Shown one piece after another: positions 16,672-26,549 of a stretch of DNA of 35,320 nt. Under the pieces are notes generated by a model. The model was not told the origin of the DNA, did no database searches, and saw only the letters and a list, made by a program, of their open reading frames with translations. The DNA is from an uncultured Desulfobulbaceae bacterium (lineage in GTDB: Bacteria; Desulfobacterota; Desulfobulbia; Desulfobulbales; BM004): contig CALZHP010000025.1 in NCBI GenBank assembly GCA_945787325.1, positions 1 to 35,320 on the forward strand, written 5' to 3'. Every line of letters begins with the position of its first letter. The first letter of the stretch is position 1. A program made the position numbers and the translations under genes.

Positions 16672-18435
16672 TTAGAATACTCCTTTAACCCTGCCTGTTT
16701 CAACATCAACATCAATCCTTCGATAAGCAGGATCGGATGCAGTACCAGGCATCAAGCTAATTGCACCTGCCACTGGAACAACAAATCCTGCACCTTTGTA
16801 GGTGAGGATGTCCTGTATCGGCAGAGTCCAACCTTTTGGCACTCCTTTCAGCCTTGGGTCATGCGAAAGACTGAGATGCGTTTTTACCATACAGGTACCC
16901 ATTTCTTTTAAATCAGGGTCAGCTTCCATTCTCTTAAGTTTTGTCTGGGCATCTGCTGAATAGCTTACCCCATCAGCTCCATAAACTTCTTTGGCAATCA
17001 GTTCAATACGTTTGCTCAGTGGTGTTTCAAGGTCATAGAGAAATTTAAAATCATTGGGTTCTTCACAAGCATCAACAACAGCATCGGCAAATTCAAGAGC
17101 GCCATCACCACCATGTTCCCAATGCCTCGACAGAGCAACCCTGGCACCTGCTGCTTCTGAAAGACGGCGAACAGCTTTAATTTCATCGTCGGTGTCTGTG
17201 TAAAATGCATTGATACAAACAACAGGGTTAATTCCTGCCTTTTTAACTGTCTCGATATGATGTATAAGGTTCTTACACCCTTCCTCAACCCAACCGACAT
17301 TTTCACTGTTGTATTCTTCCGGCATAGGCTTGCCAGGAACAGGAATTGGCGCACCACCATGACACTTAAGCGCTCTAATTGTTGCAACAACAACCGCACA
17401 GTTAGGTTTAAGTCCGCTGAATCGACACTTGAGGTTCCAGAATTTTTCAAATCCTATATCCGCACCGAATCCACTTTCAGTTACGTTGTAATCAGCAAGT
17501 TTTAAGGCAACTTTGTCAGCAATTACTGAGGACTGACCAATTGCGATATTTGCAAAAGGCCCAGCATGAACGACAACTGGCTGCCCCTCCAGGGTTTGCA
17601 TGAGGTTCGGGTTCAAGGCTTCAACCATCCATGCGGTCATGGCACCATCTACTTCGAGGTCCGCTGTGGTAACCGGCCTGTCCTGCTTGTTGTAGGCAAC
17701 AACAATTTTACCAATTCTCTCACGCATATCTTTCAAATCTGATGCTACAGAAAGAATAGCCATGATCTCTGAACTAACAGCAATAGCAAATTTGGACTGC
17801 ATAGTGAAGCCGTCCATTTTGCCACCGATACCAATAGTTATGTTACGCAGTGCCTGAGCGCAATAATCAATTATCCAGCCGAATTCTACTTTTTTGGGGT
17901 GTATGTCCAAACGCTTCAGATTTCTTTTAGCAAGCTGCTCGTCAGTATAGTTAGATTCATGCTGCATTCGTGATGTAAGAGCAACCATACCAAGGTTGTG
18001 AGCATTCATAATTGCGTTAATATCACCGGTAAGTCCCAACGAAAAGGGGGTCAGTGGAATACATTGAGCCAAACCACCACCGGCAGCACTTCCTTTAATG
18101 TTCATTGTTGGACCGCCGGAAGGCTGACGTATTGCACCAATTACACTCTTATTTCTTTTGCCAAGGCCCTGCACCAAACCCATAGCACATGTGCTTTTAC
18201 CCTCGCCGAGAGGTGTAGGAGAAATTGCTGTAACATCGATATATTTTCCATCAGGCCTATCTTTCTGCCGGTCCAGAATCTTTCTGTAGTCAAGTTTTGC
18301 GACATAATGTCCATGAGGCAAAAGCTCTTCTTTTTCCAGTCCCAGCTCTTCAGATAACTGGTAAACAGTTTTCATTCTGCTCTCAGCTTCTTCTGCGATT
18401 TCCCAATCTTGGTGTTTCGTCGGGTCAAGAACCAT
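16672..18435 (-). CDS. fhs: Formate-tetrahydrofolate ligase
   Basis: ATP-dependent ligase making 10-formyltetrahydrofolate from formate, the entry of the methyl branch of the Wood-Ljungdahl pathway and a source of one-carbon units. The 587 residues fall within the usual 550-590. The nucleotide-binding loop TPLGEGKST is at 74-82, followed by the [19 protein letters not shown] region; TGDINAI and the PxPxP-rich [11 protein letters not shown] segment are also family hallmarks. The ATG at 18433-18435 is preceded on the minus strand by AAGGAGA at good spacing. It is flanked by hairpins on both sides and appears to be its own transcription unit, ending at 16499-16541. Confidence 0.97.
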   Translation of the reverse strand: MVLDPTKHQDWEIAEEAESRMKTVYQLSEELGLEKEELLPHGHYVAKLDYRKILDRQKDRPDGKYIDVTAISPTPLGEGKSTCAMGLVQGLGKRNKSVIGAIRQPSGGPTMNIKGSAAGGGLAQCIPLTPFSLGLTGDINAIMNAHNLGMVALTSRMQHESNYTDEQLAKRNLKRLDIHPKKVEFGWIIDYCAQALRNITIGIGGKMDGFTMQSKFAIAVSSEIMAILSVASDLKDMRERIGKIVVAYNKQDRPVTTADLEVDGAMTAWMVEALNPNLMQTLEGQPVVVHAGPFANIAIGQSSVIADKVALKLADYNVTESGFGADIGFEKFWNLKCRFSGLKPNCAVVVATIRALKCHGGAPIPVPGKPMPEEYNSENVGWVEEGCKNLIHHIETVKKAGINPVVCINAFYTDTDDEIKAVRRLSEAAGARVALSRHWEHGGDGALEFADAVVDACEEPNDFKFLYDLETPLSKRIELIAKEVYGADGVSYSADAQTKLKRMEADPDLKEMGTCMVKTHLSLSHDPRLKGVPKGWTLPIQDILTYKGAGFVVPVAGAISLMPGTASDPAYRRIDVDVETGRVKGVF

Positions 18436-18521
18436 TTTCTTCTCCTTTTTAAACGTTTTTTTTATTGCGTAACTATCTATATTAAAATGTTTTTAAACAC
18501 TAGACTGTTGTAAATAAAGGG

Positions 18522-18540
18522 GGTTAATAGAATATTAACC
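18522..18540. repeat. Perfect palindrome between thyX and fhs
   Basis: GGTTAATA-GAA-TATTAACC: 8-bp arms and a 3-base centre, about 85 bases upstream of fhs and 93 bases after thyX. It may be the thyX terminator (a short CCCTTTATTT follows on the minus strand) or an operator for fhs. The sequence does not decide between them. Confidence 0.4.
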
Positions 18541-18632
18541 TCTGTGCTCTAACTCAATTTACCGCTTTTTGTCAAGAAACTTGATATTCCAAATATCGAA
18601 ATGAATAACGCTTACCATATTAATTCGTGTAA

Positions 18633-19583
18633 TTAGCTTACAACACTCACACCTTCAAAAACCGATGGGAATGTAAGTTTGAATTGTTCTAGAAGAGGAA
18701 TCATTATCTCACGCATGGATGGATCTGCTCCTCTGGAAGTCCTTAAATTGAAAATATGAAGCCATTCGGTAAGATTCGCGTATACAATTAATTCTGTTTT
18801 GCAGGAGTTCGGCAATACGTTTCTTGAAGCCTGTGGGGAAGATGTTTCGAGAAGCTTCAGATAAATTTCTTCTGTATCCCGCATAGCTTTTTCCCACAAG
18901 CAATACTCCTCTGAGTCCTCGTTATAAAAAAGTGGTTTAATGAAAGTAACCTGGCTGCCAAACTTGTTTTCACCATACCTGCAGTAACGCTGACTTTCCT
19001 GAAGGAAAGAACAGGGCCGGTGACGAACTATCTCATGGGTCACGGCCCTATTTACAATAAATTTTACAGCTATATGACGATGTCTCTCAAGTAATTTTGG
19101 ACTGAATTTATCTACATCTTCAAGACTGATCTTTTCAATATCTATGGAGTCATGACTACTCCACCCTCCATCAGGGGCTACATCTTCAAAAAGTAAGGAA
19201 TGTTTTTCGAGAAGAAAGGAACTGATTGCCTGTATGAGTTTTATATTTCCATGAAACTGCGCGAGCTCCCGGAACGCCCTAACAGTTCCGCTTAGTAACA
19301 GGTGCTCGTCCAGCCGGTCAATTATAATGTACTTTGGAATAACAGAGTAAAACTCATTAATGATTGCTTCGTCATTTATGCCAACTTTTAAAGTCAGTGC
19401 TGCCATTTCCATTACAGAATTATGGCCGTGTTTTGCTATCTTCTTTACAAAGGGGGCAGCAGATTCGCTGGTAATCATATCTTCGCTCTTATAACAAACG
19501 CGCCCACAGGCTTCTATACGGACCATCATGCTCTGCTTGTCCAGATTATTAAGAATTTCAAACGATGGCGCAATGACTTTCAT
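18633..19583 (-). CDS. thyX: FAD-dependent thymidylate synthase ThyX
   Basis: Flavin-dependent synthesis of dTMP from dUMP with methylenetetrahydrofolate as carbon donor. The ThyX signature RHRx7S is exact at 187-197 (RHRPCSFLQES), followed by the Gln-Arg-Tyr of the extended motif. The N-terminal KHGHNSVMEM segment (51-60) matches the conserved FAD/dUMP region. At 316 residues it is longer than the usual 220-250, mostly because of an insert around 110-165 before the signature. The ATG at 19581-19583 has GGGGAG upstream on the minus strand. It replaces ThyA in lineages that use ThyX. Confidence 0.93.
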   Translation of the reverse strand: MKVIAPSFEILNNLDKQSMMVRIEACGRVCYKSEDMITSESAAPFVKKIAKHGHNSVMEMAALTLKVGINDEAIINEFYSVIPKYIIIDRLDEHLLLSGTVRAFRELAQFHGNIKLIQAISSFLLEKHSLLFEDVAPDGGWSSHDSIDIEKISLEDVDKFSPKLLERHRHIAVKFIVNRAVTHEIVRHRPCSFLQESQRYCRYGENKFGSQVTFIKPLFYNEDSEEYCLWEKAMRDTEEIYLKLLETSSPQASRNVLPNSCKTELIVYANLTEWLHIFNLRTSRGADPSMREIMIPLLEQFKLTFPSVFEGVSVVS

Positions 19584-19676
19584 GTTACTCCCCTTTATTT
19601 ATTAAATATTAATTTTGATATATTCTGAGAAACATAAAATTGAATGTATTTCAGAAATTGTTCACATAAATTAATT

Positions 19677-20906
19677 TCAGCAACTGCATTTGCAATTTGC
19701 TCCTCCAACCTGACCCGGATGGCTTCCTTTCCAGAAAGGAGACATTTCCCTTAGATTTGCAATAATTGGCGGAAGTTTATCAATTATGAAATCAACTTCT
19801 TCCTCTGTATTGTAGACACTGAGACTGAAGCGTATCGAACCGTGAGCAGCTGTAAAAGGAACACCCATTGCCCTTAAAACGTGGGAGGGCTCAAGAGATC
19901 CTGAAGTACAGGCCGATCCTGAAGAAGCGCAAATGTTATATCTGTCAAGATGCAGCAAGATCGATTCACCTTCAACATATTCGAAACTGATGTTGCTAGT
20001 ATTTGGCAATCTGAGTGTTTTGTGGCCATTTAAAATAGAGCTTGGGATGTTTGATAGAAGACCTTCTTCAAGCTTGTCACGTAAAGCTTTAACACGTGTA
20101 TTTTCATCGTTCATTTTAGTAGCTGCCAGTTCGCAGGCTTTTCCCAAGCCAATAATTGAAGTAACATTTTCAGTACCACCCCTTCTACCGTGTTCCTGAT
20201 GGCCGCCGGTCATGAACGGTACGAATGGAGTACCCTTTCTAACGTAGAGGACCCCTACACCTTTTGGGGCATGGAGCTTATGCCCGGATATCGAAAGAAA
20301 ATCGATAGGAACCTTGTTAAGGTCGATTGGGATTTTGCCTACAGCCTGAACCGCGTCAGTATGAAAAAGAATACCCCTGTTCTTGGTAATTTCCACCATT
20401 TCTTCAATAGGGAAAATAACACCGGTCTCATTATTGGCCCACATGATACTGACGATAGCCGTATCATCCGTAAGGCTTTCTTCAAAACGATTTAAATCAA
20501 TCGTTCCGTCACTTTCTACGGGTAGACTGGTTATCTTATGTTTATGGCCGGTAAGTGTGTCAAGTTGTTCACAGAGATTTTTTACTGCGGGATGTTCAAC
20601 GCGAGTTGTTACGATGTGCCTTTTGTCTGAAAAAGATTGGATGGCGGAAAGAATGGCTGTAGAGTCACTTTCAGTTCCACAGCTTGTAAAAACAAGTTCG
20701 TCCGGTTGAGCACCAATAAGAGAAGAAACCTTTTCACGTGCCCCAACTACCATTTTGCCAACACTGCCCCCAAAAGAATGCATACTTGAAGGATTGCCGT
20801 ACTGTTCGCTGAAATAAGGCAGCATCACCTCAAGTACCTCAGGCGCTACTTTGGTTGTAGCATTATTATCCATATAAATTACCTGACGGTCTTCACCGAG
20901 GCTCAT
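19677..20906 (-). CDS. nifS: Cysteine desulfurase NifS
   Basis: PLP-dependent enzyme that takes sulfur (or selenium) from cysteine and passes it to a scaffold. In the 409 residues, MDNNATT (12-18) opens the fold, Lys210 in SISGHK binds PLP, and Cys333 in SSGSACTSG is the persulfide cysteine. The start overlaps the nifU stop by four bases (ATGA), with GGAGGG in the nifU tail as ribosome-binding site: clear translational coupling. The C-terminus is unusual, ending in Cys-Lys-Cys-Ser-Cys (405-409), a possible metal- or persulfide-handling tail. Its main partner is NifU. Nitrogenase genes are absent from the window, so it is probably the general Fe-S system; it could also feed selenium to selenophosphate synthesis (inference). 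Confidence 0.95.
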   Translation of the reverse strand: MSLGEDRQVIYMDNNATTKVAPEVLEVMLPYFSEQYGNPSSMHSFGGSVGKMVVGAREKVSSLIGAQPDELVFTSCGTESDSTAILSAIQSFSDKRHIVTTRVEHPAVKNLCEQLDTLTGHKHKITSLPVESDGTIDLNRFEESLTDDTAIVSIMWANNETGVIFPIEEMVEITKNRGILFHTDAVQAVGKIPIDLNKVPIDFLSISGHKLHAPKGVGVLYVRKGTPFVPFMTGGHQEHGRRGGTENVTSIIGLGKACELAATKMNDENTRVKALRDKLEEGLLSNIPSSILNGHKTLRLPNTSNISFEYVEGESILLHLDRYNICASSGSACTSGSLEPSHVLRAMGVPFTAAHGSIRFSLSVYNTEEEVDFIIDKLPPIIANLREMSPFWKGSHPGQVGGANCKCSC

Positions 20907-21742
20907 ACTTTGCCCTCCTCTACTATGAGCGTGTCAAGCACCTGCTCACGTAATTTTTTTTCAACATATTCTTTTAAAGTAGTCTGCGACTTGGCACAAC
21001 TTACGCAGGCACCACGTAATGATACAATTACGAAATCACCATCAACATCAATTAGCTCTATATCTCCACCATCCTTTTTCAGGGCTGGTCTTATCTCTCG
21101 GTCCAAAACCTCTTCAATCATCTTGATTTTCTGAATATTCGTTAGCCGTTTTGGCTGTTCCTCGATGGCAATTTCTTCTTTAGCTTCTTTTCTGACCTCT
21201 CTGAGAAGTTCTTCAATTTTGTCTTCACATTTACCGCAACCACCTCCGGCCTTGGTAAAATTGGTTACCTCCTCAACAGTTCTCAGGTTAGATTCCTGGA
21301 TAGCTCTTTTTATCTCAAGATCTGTTACTCCAAAACATTCGCAGACTAACTCACCCAAAGCCATTGGAATTGGTACTCCACGGTAATTTGCTATAGCTGC
21401 CTCCAATGCTTCACGTCCCATGACGGAACAGTGCATTTTTTCTTTGGGAAGTCCACCAAGATATTTAGCGATGTCTTCATTGGTAAGTTTTTCGGCTTCA
21501 TCAAGAGTTAGCCCTTTAACCATTTCGGTCAGGGCGGAAGATGAAGCAATGGCGCTCGCACAACCAAAGGTTTTAAATTTTGCATCTACAATTTTTCCAT
21601 CGTCACCAAGCTTGAAGGTTAGTGTTAATGCATCTCCGCACGCGAGAGAGCCCACCTCGCCTATACCGCTTGGACTGTCAATTTCACCTACATTTCGAGG
21701 GTTTAGAAAATGATCTTTAACTTTGTCGGTATAATCCCACAT
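20903..21742 (-). CDS. nifU: NifU Fe-S cluster scaffold (three-domain)
   Basis: Scaffold on which NifS sulfur and iron are assembled into clusters. All three NifU domains are present in 279 residues: an IscU-like N-terminal domain with ligands Cys35, Cys61 and Cys105; a central [2Fe-2S] BFD-like ferredoxin domain with Cys134, Cys136, Cys169 and Cys172; and the C-terminal Nfu domain with CVSC at 246-249. First in the pair, it overlaps nifS by four bases. The ribosome-binding site on the minus strand is modest (AAGAGA). A weak promoter-like pair and a small dyad lie upstream. Confidence 0.96.
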   Translation of the reverse strand: MWDYTDKVKDHFLNPRNVGEIDSPSGIGEVGSLACGDALTLTFKLGDDGKIVDAKFKTFGCASAIASSSALTEMVKGLTLDEAEKLTNEDIAKYLGGLPKEKMHCSVMGREALEAAIANYRGVPIPMALGELVCECFGVTDLEIKRAIQESNLRTVEEVTNFTKAGGGCGKCEDKIEELLREVRKEAKEEIAIEEQPKRLTNIQKIKMIEEVLDREIRPALKKDGGDIELIDVDGDFVIVSLRGACVSCAKSQTTLKEYVEKKLREQVLDTLIVEEGKV

Positions 21743-21794
21743 AATTGTTCTCTTAAGAATATGTATTTATTTGACAGGGTTCGTTACTTGAACG

Positions 21795-21810
21795 TACTAT
21801 TTACGTAGTA
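21795..21810. promoter_or_regulatory. Dyad and weak promoter upstream of nifU
   Basis: TACTA-N6-TAGTA (21795-21810). On the minus strand TTGACC (complement of 21828-21833) lies 17 bases before TACTAC (complement of 21805-21810), so the dyad would overlap the -10 box. The -10 is only three of six against consensus. The dyad does not match the classic IscR consensus in spacing. Confidence 0.25.
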
Positions 21811-21973
21811 TGTATGAAATAGATTAGGGTCAATCAAATAGGTCGATTTTTATAACAAAAAGAACATAATTTTTTGCCACTCAAAATGCAACTAGTATTG
21901 AATCATAAAAGAGGATGACAAAAAAAAGATATCCTTGAACACTAAATCAATTATTAAAGCAACTTGTAACAAG

Positions 21974-23704
21974 TTATGTAAGTCCTATTTCAGTAAGCAT
22001 ATTTCGGGCAGCCGACAGTAGTTCAGCATTGTCTTCTTCGTTTCTTGCCTCGACATAAAATCTGACTTTTGGCTCTGTTCCTGAAGGCCTGATCAAAATC
22101 CAGCTTCCATCTTCAAGAATCATTTTTCTGCCATCTATATCAATAACTTTTGATACTTTTTTCCTACCATTATTAAATTTTATTTCAGTTCCAACCTTGT
22201 AGCATTTTAATTTTTCGAGTGTCTTTTTCAGCTCATCTCCTAGCTGGTTCACTTTAACACCGGCCGCGGCCGGATAGAAAAAACCATACTTGTCTTCAAG
22301 ATCAAGTTTTATATCACCCAGGTTTTTTCTCAGAGTCAAAACCATATCCAAAGCAATAAGTAAGCCGATATATGCATCTTTTTCTGGCGTATGACCGATA
22401 ACAGTTATTCCATCAGATTCTTCAAAACAAACCAGAGCCTCACCAATCACTGGTTTGAATTCTTTAAAACCAACCCTGGGTTCAAATACTTCTTCTAGGA
22501 AAGCACCTGCAATACTGTTTGCAAAATTGCTTGTTGCAACAGTTTTAGCCACCATTCCACTCTTCTTCTTTATTTCATGTAGATAGTAATAGGCCATTGC
22601 CCCAAAATGGTTCATGCTGATTTCAACGTTTCCATCAGTAAATCGTATCCTGTCACCGTCTGGGTCTATGATTGCTCCAAGTTTTAAGGGTTCAGTGCGT
22701 TTTTTTAGTAACTCAACAACCAGTTTCATGTTTTCTGATGAAGGTTCCGGGGCAATCCCTCCAAAAGTTGGGTCAGAATTACACCTGAGCAATTGAAGAC
22801 GCCCACTGCTGTCTTCATTGAATATTGATGCCATATGCAAACGACTAGCTCCATGAACACAGTCAACAGCGACCGAAAGATCTTCATCTGCATTAAACTT
22901 CTCTATGATCTCATCAATATTAAGTCCATGACTTATAACATTGTCTTTTACAAATTTTTTCCACAATTCTAGAGCGTTGATTTGTTTTACAAGTGAAGGA
23001 TCATCCTCGATATCAATTGATAAATCATCTGTTATTATCGTATTGGCAATACTGGTTATTTTATCAGTAATTTTGGAAGCTGCAGGCCCACCATCGGCAG
23101 CATTGAACTTGAAGCCACCATATTCAAGAGGATTGTGACTGGGAGTTAAATTAATGGAAAAAGCGGCATTTAATAGCAACAATGAGGCAGATAAAGTACC
23201 TGTAGTAGCTTCCCCTGCATAATATACGTGAAAACCATTTGATGTCAGTACATCTCTAACCTGGTTAGCAAGAATTTTACCGCCAAAACGATTGTCAAAA
23301 CCAAGAACACATCCGCGTTTTTTTGCTTCATCAGATGAACTTACACCTAAAAATTCTGCAATGTTTGCTGAATCATCCAGTTCGGAGTACAGCTGAACAA
23401 TTGCCTGGGCAACCTGTGCAACTGATTTATTATATATATCTTTGCCAATAATCCCCCTCCACCCCGATGTACCAAATTTAACGTTTGAAACTGGCCTGGC
23501 CTCGTTTGTAATAATCTCATTTTCTATGCATTTATACGTATCGTTTATACCGTTTTGGCATATTGAGTATTCGGTTGTTGATGTTGAGAATGAATCGCGC
23601 AACTTCAGTAATTCTCTGATTAATTGGAAATAATCACTTTGAGAGTGGTCATCTTGAATTACAAATTTATCGATTAAATCTTTAACTGTTAAAGAATTAC
23701 TCAT
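21974..23704 (-). CDS. Phosphoglucomutase/phosphomannomutase family enzyme
   Basis: Alpha-D-phosphohexomutase interconverting hexose 6- and 1-phosphates through a phosphoserine. Counting from the ATG at 23702-23704 (576 residues): FGTSGWRG at 77-84, the active-site loop TPSHNP with Ser189, the metal-binding DPDGDR at 347-352, and the phosphate-binding RPSGTEPKVRFY near the C-terminus. This start is preferred to an in-frame ATG 36 bases upstream because AGGGGAGGA lies immediately before it at good spacing. Whether glucose or mannose is the preferred substrate cannot be told from the sequence. It may supply GalU with glucose-1-phosphate. It is divergent from ppsA. Confidence 0.9.
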   Translation of the reverse strand: MSNSLTVKDLIDKFVIQDDHSQSDYFQLIRELLKLRDSFSTSTTEYSICQNGINDTYKCIENEIITNEARPVSNVKFGTSGWRGIIGKDIYNKSVAQVAQAIVQLYSELDDSANIAEFLGVSSSDEAKKRGCVLGFDNRFGGKILANQVRDVLTSNGFHVYYAGEATTGTLSASLLLLNAAFSINLTPSHNPLEYGGFKFNAADGGPAASKITDKITSIANTIITDDLSIDIEDDPSLVKQINALELWKKFVKDNVISHGLNIDEIIEKFNADEDLSVAVDCVHGASRLHMASIFNEDSSGRLQLLRCNSDPTFGGIAPEPSSENMKLVVELLKKRTEPLKLGAIIDPDGDRIRFTDGNVEISMNHFGAMAYYYLHEIKKKSGMVAKTVATSNFANSIAGAFLEEVFEPRVGFKEFKPVIGEALVCFEESDGITVIGHTPEKDAYIGLLIALDMVLTLRKNLGDIKLDLEDKYGFFYPAAAGVKVNQLGDELKKTLEKLKCYKVGTEIKFNNGRKKVSKVIDIDGRKMILEDGSWILIRPSGTEPKVRFYVEARNEEDNAELLSAARNMLTEIGLT

Positions 23705-23888
23705 GCTTCCTCCCCTGCTGAATAAATGAAGCCTCTTCAAGAACTAAATTCAATTTTTCCTTCAACTTTGTGTTGTTAAATATAAAAAACTATTATTAAA
23801 GAAATTCAATATTCTGTTTAAATAATGCAAGCGCAAAACCGATAAATAACGAAGTGCTTGAAAAATTAAAATTGTCGATAGGTTTAAG

Positions 23889-23917
23889 TTGACCCACGGT
23901 CTTAGATTTACTATAAG
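23889..23917 (+). promoter_or_regulatory. Candidate sigma-70 promoter for ppsA
   Basis: TTGACC (23889-23894), exactly 17 bases, then TATAAG (23912-23917); both boxes are five of six. Transcription would begin near 23924, leaving a leader of about 105 bases before the ppsA ATG. The rest of the 23705-24028 gap is AT-rich with no other clear signal. Confidence 0.6.
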
Positions 23918-24028
23918 ATTTGTCTCAGTTTTACTTATCTTATTTTTATAATAACCTAACGTAAATAACCGCATTTTAATTTCTTTTCTTTTAATATCAA
24001 CAAGAGACAAGATGCAGGGAGAAAAAAG

Positions 24029-26470
24029 ATGGGATCTGATCACGAAAAGACTTTAATACTTTGGTTTGACGAAATTGGCATTGAAGACGTACCAATGGTT
24101 GGAGGCAAAAATGCTTCTCTTGGTGAAATGTATCAAAATTTGACTTCGAAGGGTGTCGCTGTTCCACACGGTTTTGCAATTACAGCTTTTGCATATAGAC
24201 ATCTGCTGAAAACTGCAGGTGTCGAAAATGCTATTAAAGATGCCTTGGCCGGTCTTGATACGCATGACCTAAGAAATCTTCAGGAAAGGGGTAAAAAAGC
24301 CAGAAACATCATCAGAAATGCTGAATTTCCGGATGATCTTCGCCAGGCAATTGCTGCTGCGTATAAAAAGATGGAAGAAGAGTACGGCGCCGATGTTGAT
24401 GTTGCAGTTCGCTCGTCTGCCACTGCTGAAGATCTCCCGGATGCATCTTTTGCAGGTCAGCAGGAAACTTACCTTAATATTCGCGGTATCGACGCACTAA
24501 TAGACAACTGTCGCAAATGTTTCGCCAGCCTTTTCACTAACCGAGCTATTTCCTATCGTCATGATAAAGGTTTTGGTCAGTTTGATGTTTATCTTTCAAT
24601 CACCGTCCAGAAAATGGTCCGAAGCGATTCCTCATCTTCAGGTGTTCTTTTTTCCATTGACACGGAAAGCGGCTTTGAAGGTGCCGTTTTTCTGACCGGT
24701 GCATGGGGGCTGGGTGAAAATGTTGTACAGGGTGCAGTTAATCCTGATGAATTCTATGTATTCAAACCAACCCTCAAAGAAGGGAAGCGTCCCATAGTCG
24801 GTAAAAAGGTCGGCAGTAAAGAGATCAAGATGATCTATGATAACGACCCCAACACTGAAGAACCGGTAAAAAATATTGATACCACTCCAGAGGAACGCAG
24901 CTCGTATGTTATTAGTGATGATGAAATCCTCAAACTTGCAGAATGGGCTTGTATTATTGAAGACCATTATGAGAAGGCCATGGACATTGAGTGGGCCAAA
25001 GACGGTGACGGAGTCAATGTTGGTACCGGTGAACTGTTTATTGTTCAGGCACGCCCAGAGACAGTCCACTCTCAAATATCCAAAGGGAGCATGGAAACAT
25101 ACAAGTTAAAAGAAAAAGGCAAAATTGTTGCTGAGGGACTGGCGGTCGGCACTAAAATTGGTCAGGGAAGGGCAAATGTAATTGATAATGTCGCCGACAT
25201 TCACAGTTTCAAGGCCGGAGAGGTCCTGGTGACTGATATGACAGATCCTGACTGGGAACCGATAATGAAGATTGCTGCTGCAATAGTCACAAACCGTGGA
25301 GGGCGCACCTGCCATGCGGCGATTATATCAAGGGAACTTGGTATTCCATGTGTTATTGGAACAGGTGACGGATCCAAACTCATACAGTCAGGACAGGACA
25401 TAACTGTATCGTCTGCCGAAGGCGAGACAGGGTTTGTTTATGATGGACTTCTCGACTTCGAAATTGAGAGAGTGGATCTGGGCGACATGCCGGAGACCAA
25501 AACCAAGATTATGATGAACCTTGCCATTCCTGAGAAAGCTTTCGCAGAATGTCAGATCCCCAATGACGGCGTTGGGTTGGCCCGCGAAGAGTTTGTTATC
25601 AACTCGCACATCGGTCTTCACCCATTAGCGTTATACAACTACGAAGAGCTGAAAAGCTCTGATGACACTGAGAAGCAAGAAATTGCCAGAAAGATCGACG
25701 CAAAAACCGGTGCCTACACCGACAAAAAACAGTTTTTCATTGATAAGGTTGCCGAAGGAGTTGGCAGGATTGCTGCCGGTTTTTATCCTAAAGATGTTAT
25801 TGTCCGCCTCTCCGACTTCAAGAGTAATGAGTATGCGAACCTCGTCGGCGGCACCCTTTACGAGCCGGAAGAAGAAAACCCGATGATCGGCTGGCGTGGC
25901 GCATCCCGTTATTACGATCCCAAATATCGTCCTGCTTTTGAACTCGAATGCCAGGGTCTGTTAAAAGCCCGTAATGAAATGGGGCTTAATAATATCAAGC
26001 TTATGGTGCCATTCTGCCGAACTCCTGACGAAGGAAGAAAAGTCATCGAAGTCATGAAGGACTGCGGCCTTGTGCAGGGTGAAAATGGGCTGGAGCTTTA
26101 TGTTATGTGCGAAATTCCTAGTAATGTTATCTCGGCAGATGCCTTTGCCGACATATTTGATGGATTTTCCATAGGCTCCAACGACCTAACCCAGCTTACT
26201 TATGGGCTAGATCGTGATTCTGGTCTTATTGCCGGAATCGCAGATGAGCGTGACGAGTCAGTAAAAGATATGATACGCATGGTTATTGCCACGGCCAAAC
26301 GGCGCGGCAAAAAAATCGGTATCTGCGGCCAGGGACCATCAGACTTTCCTGAATTTGCCACATTCCTGGTTGAACTTGGTATCGATTCAATGAGTCTTAT
26401 TCCTGATACCGCCATCAAGACCCGTCTAGCAGTTCACGAAAAGGAAAAAGAAATGGGCATTGCACCCTGA
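24029..26470 (+). CDS. ppsA: Phosphoenolpyruvate synthase (pyruvate, water dikinase)
   Basis: Converts pyruvate, ATP and water to phosphoenolpyruvate, AMP and phosphate, the gluconeogenic step needed for growth on C1/C2 substrates. The 813 residues match the family. The N-terminal ATP-grasp part begins with VGGKNASLGEM and contains VRSSATAEDLPDASFAGQQ. The swivelling domain carries the phosphohistidine His429 in GGRTCHAAIISRELG. The C-terminal TIM barrel has the substrate region FSIGSNDLTQLTYGLDRDSG and the catalytic Cys in GICGQGPSD. The ATG at 24029 has AGGGAG seven bases upstream. It is monocistronic, ending at a strong terminator. Confidence 0.97.
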   Translation: MGSDHEKTLILWFDEIGIEDVPMVGGKNASLGEMYQNLTSKGVAVPHGFAITAFAYRHLLKTAGVENAIKDALAGLDTHDLRNLQERGKKARNIIRNAEFPDDLRQAIAAAYKKMEEEYGADVDVAVRSSATAEDLPDASFAGQQETYLNIRGIDALIDNCRKCFASLFTNRAISYRHDKGFGQFDVYLSITVQKMVRSDSSSSGVLFSIDTESGFEGAVFLTGAWGLGENVVQGAVNPDEFYVFKPTLKEGKRPIVGKKVGSKEIKMIYDNDPNTEEPVKNIDTTPEERSSYVISDDEILKLAEWACIIEDHYEKAMDIEWAKDGDGVNVGTGELFIVQARPETVHSQISKGSMETYKLKEKGKIVAEGLAVGTKIGQGRANVIDNVADIHSFKAGEVLVTDMTDPDWEPIMKIAAAIVTNRGGRTCHAAIISRELGIPCVIGTGDGSKLIQSGQDITVSSAEGETGFVYDGLLDFEIERVDLGDMPETKTKIMMNLAIPEKAFAECQIPNDGVGLAREEFVINSHIGLHPLALYNYEELKSSDDTEKQEIARKIDAKTGAYTDKKQFFIDKVAEGVGRIAAGFYPKDVIVRLSDFKSNEYANLVGGTLYEPEEENPMIGWRGASRYYDPKYRPAFELECQGLLKARNEMGLNNIKLMVPFCRTPDEGRKVIEVMKDCGLVQGENGLELYVMCEIPSNVISADAFADIFDGFSIGSNDLTQLTYGLDRDSGLIAGIADERDESVKDMIRMVIATAKRRGKKIGICGQGPSDFPEFATFLVELGIDSMSLIPDTAIKTRLAVHEKEKEMGIAP

Positions 26471-26490
26471 GAAATTTATATAGCCAAATA

Positions 26491-26530
26491 AAAAAAGGGG
26501 AGATCAATACAACTTGGTCTCCCCTTTTTT
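26491..26530. terminator. Bidirectional terminator between ppsA and the MscS gene
   Basis: GGGGAGATCAA (26497-26507) pairs with TTGGTCTCCCC (26514-26524) with one G-T pair and a 6-base loop; A6 precedes and T6 (26525-26530) follows. It can stop transcription of both convergent units. Confidence 0.93.
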
Positions 26531-26549
26531 GTTTGAATATTTATTACGG

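Noticed and set aside
22614-23138. Plus-strand open frames opposite the phosphohexomutase gene
   Set aside because: They are antisense to strongly conserved motifs (TPSHNP, DPDGDR) and have no ribosome-binding sites; typical shadows.
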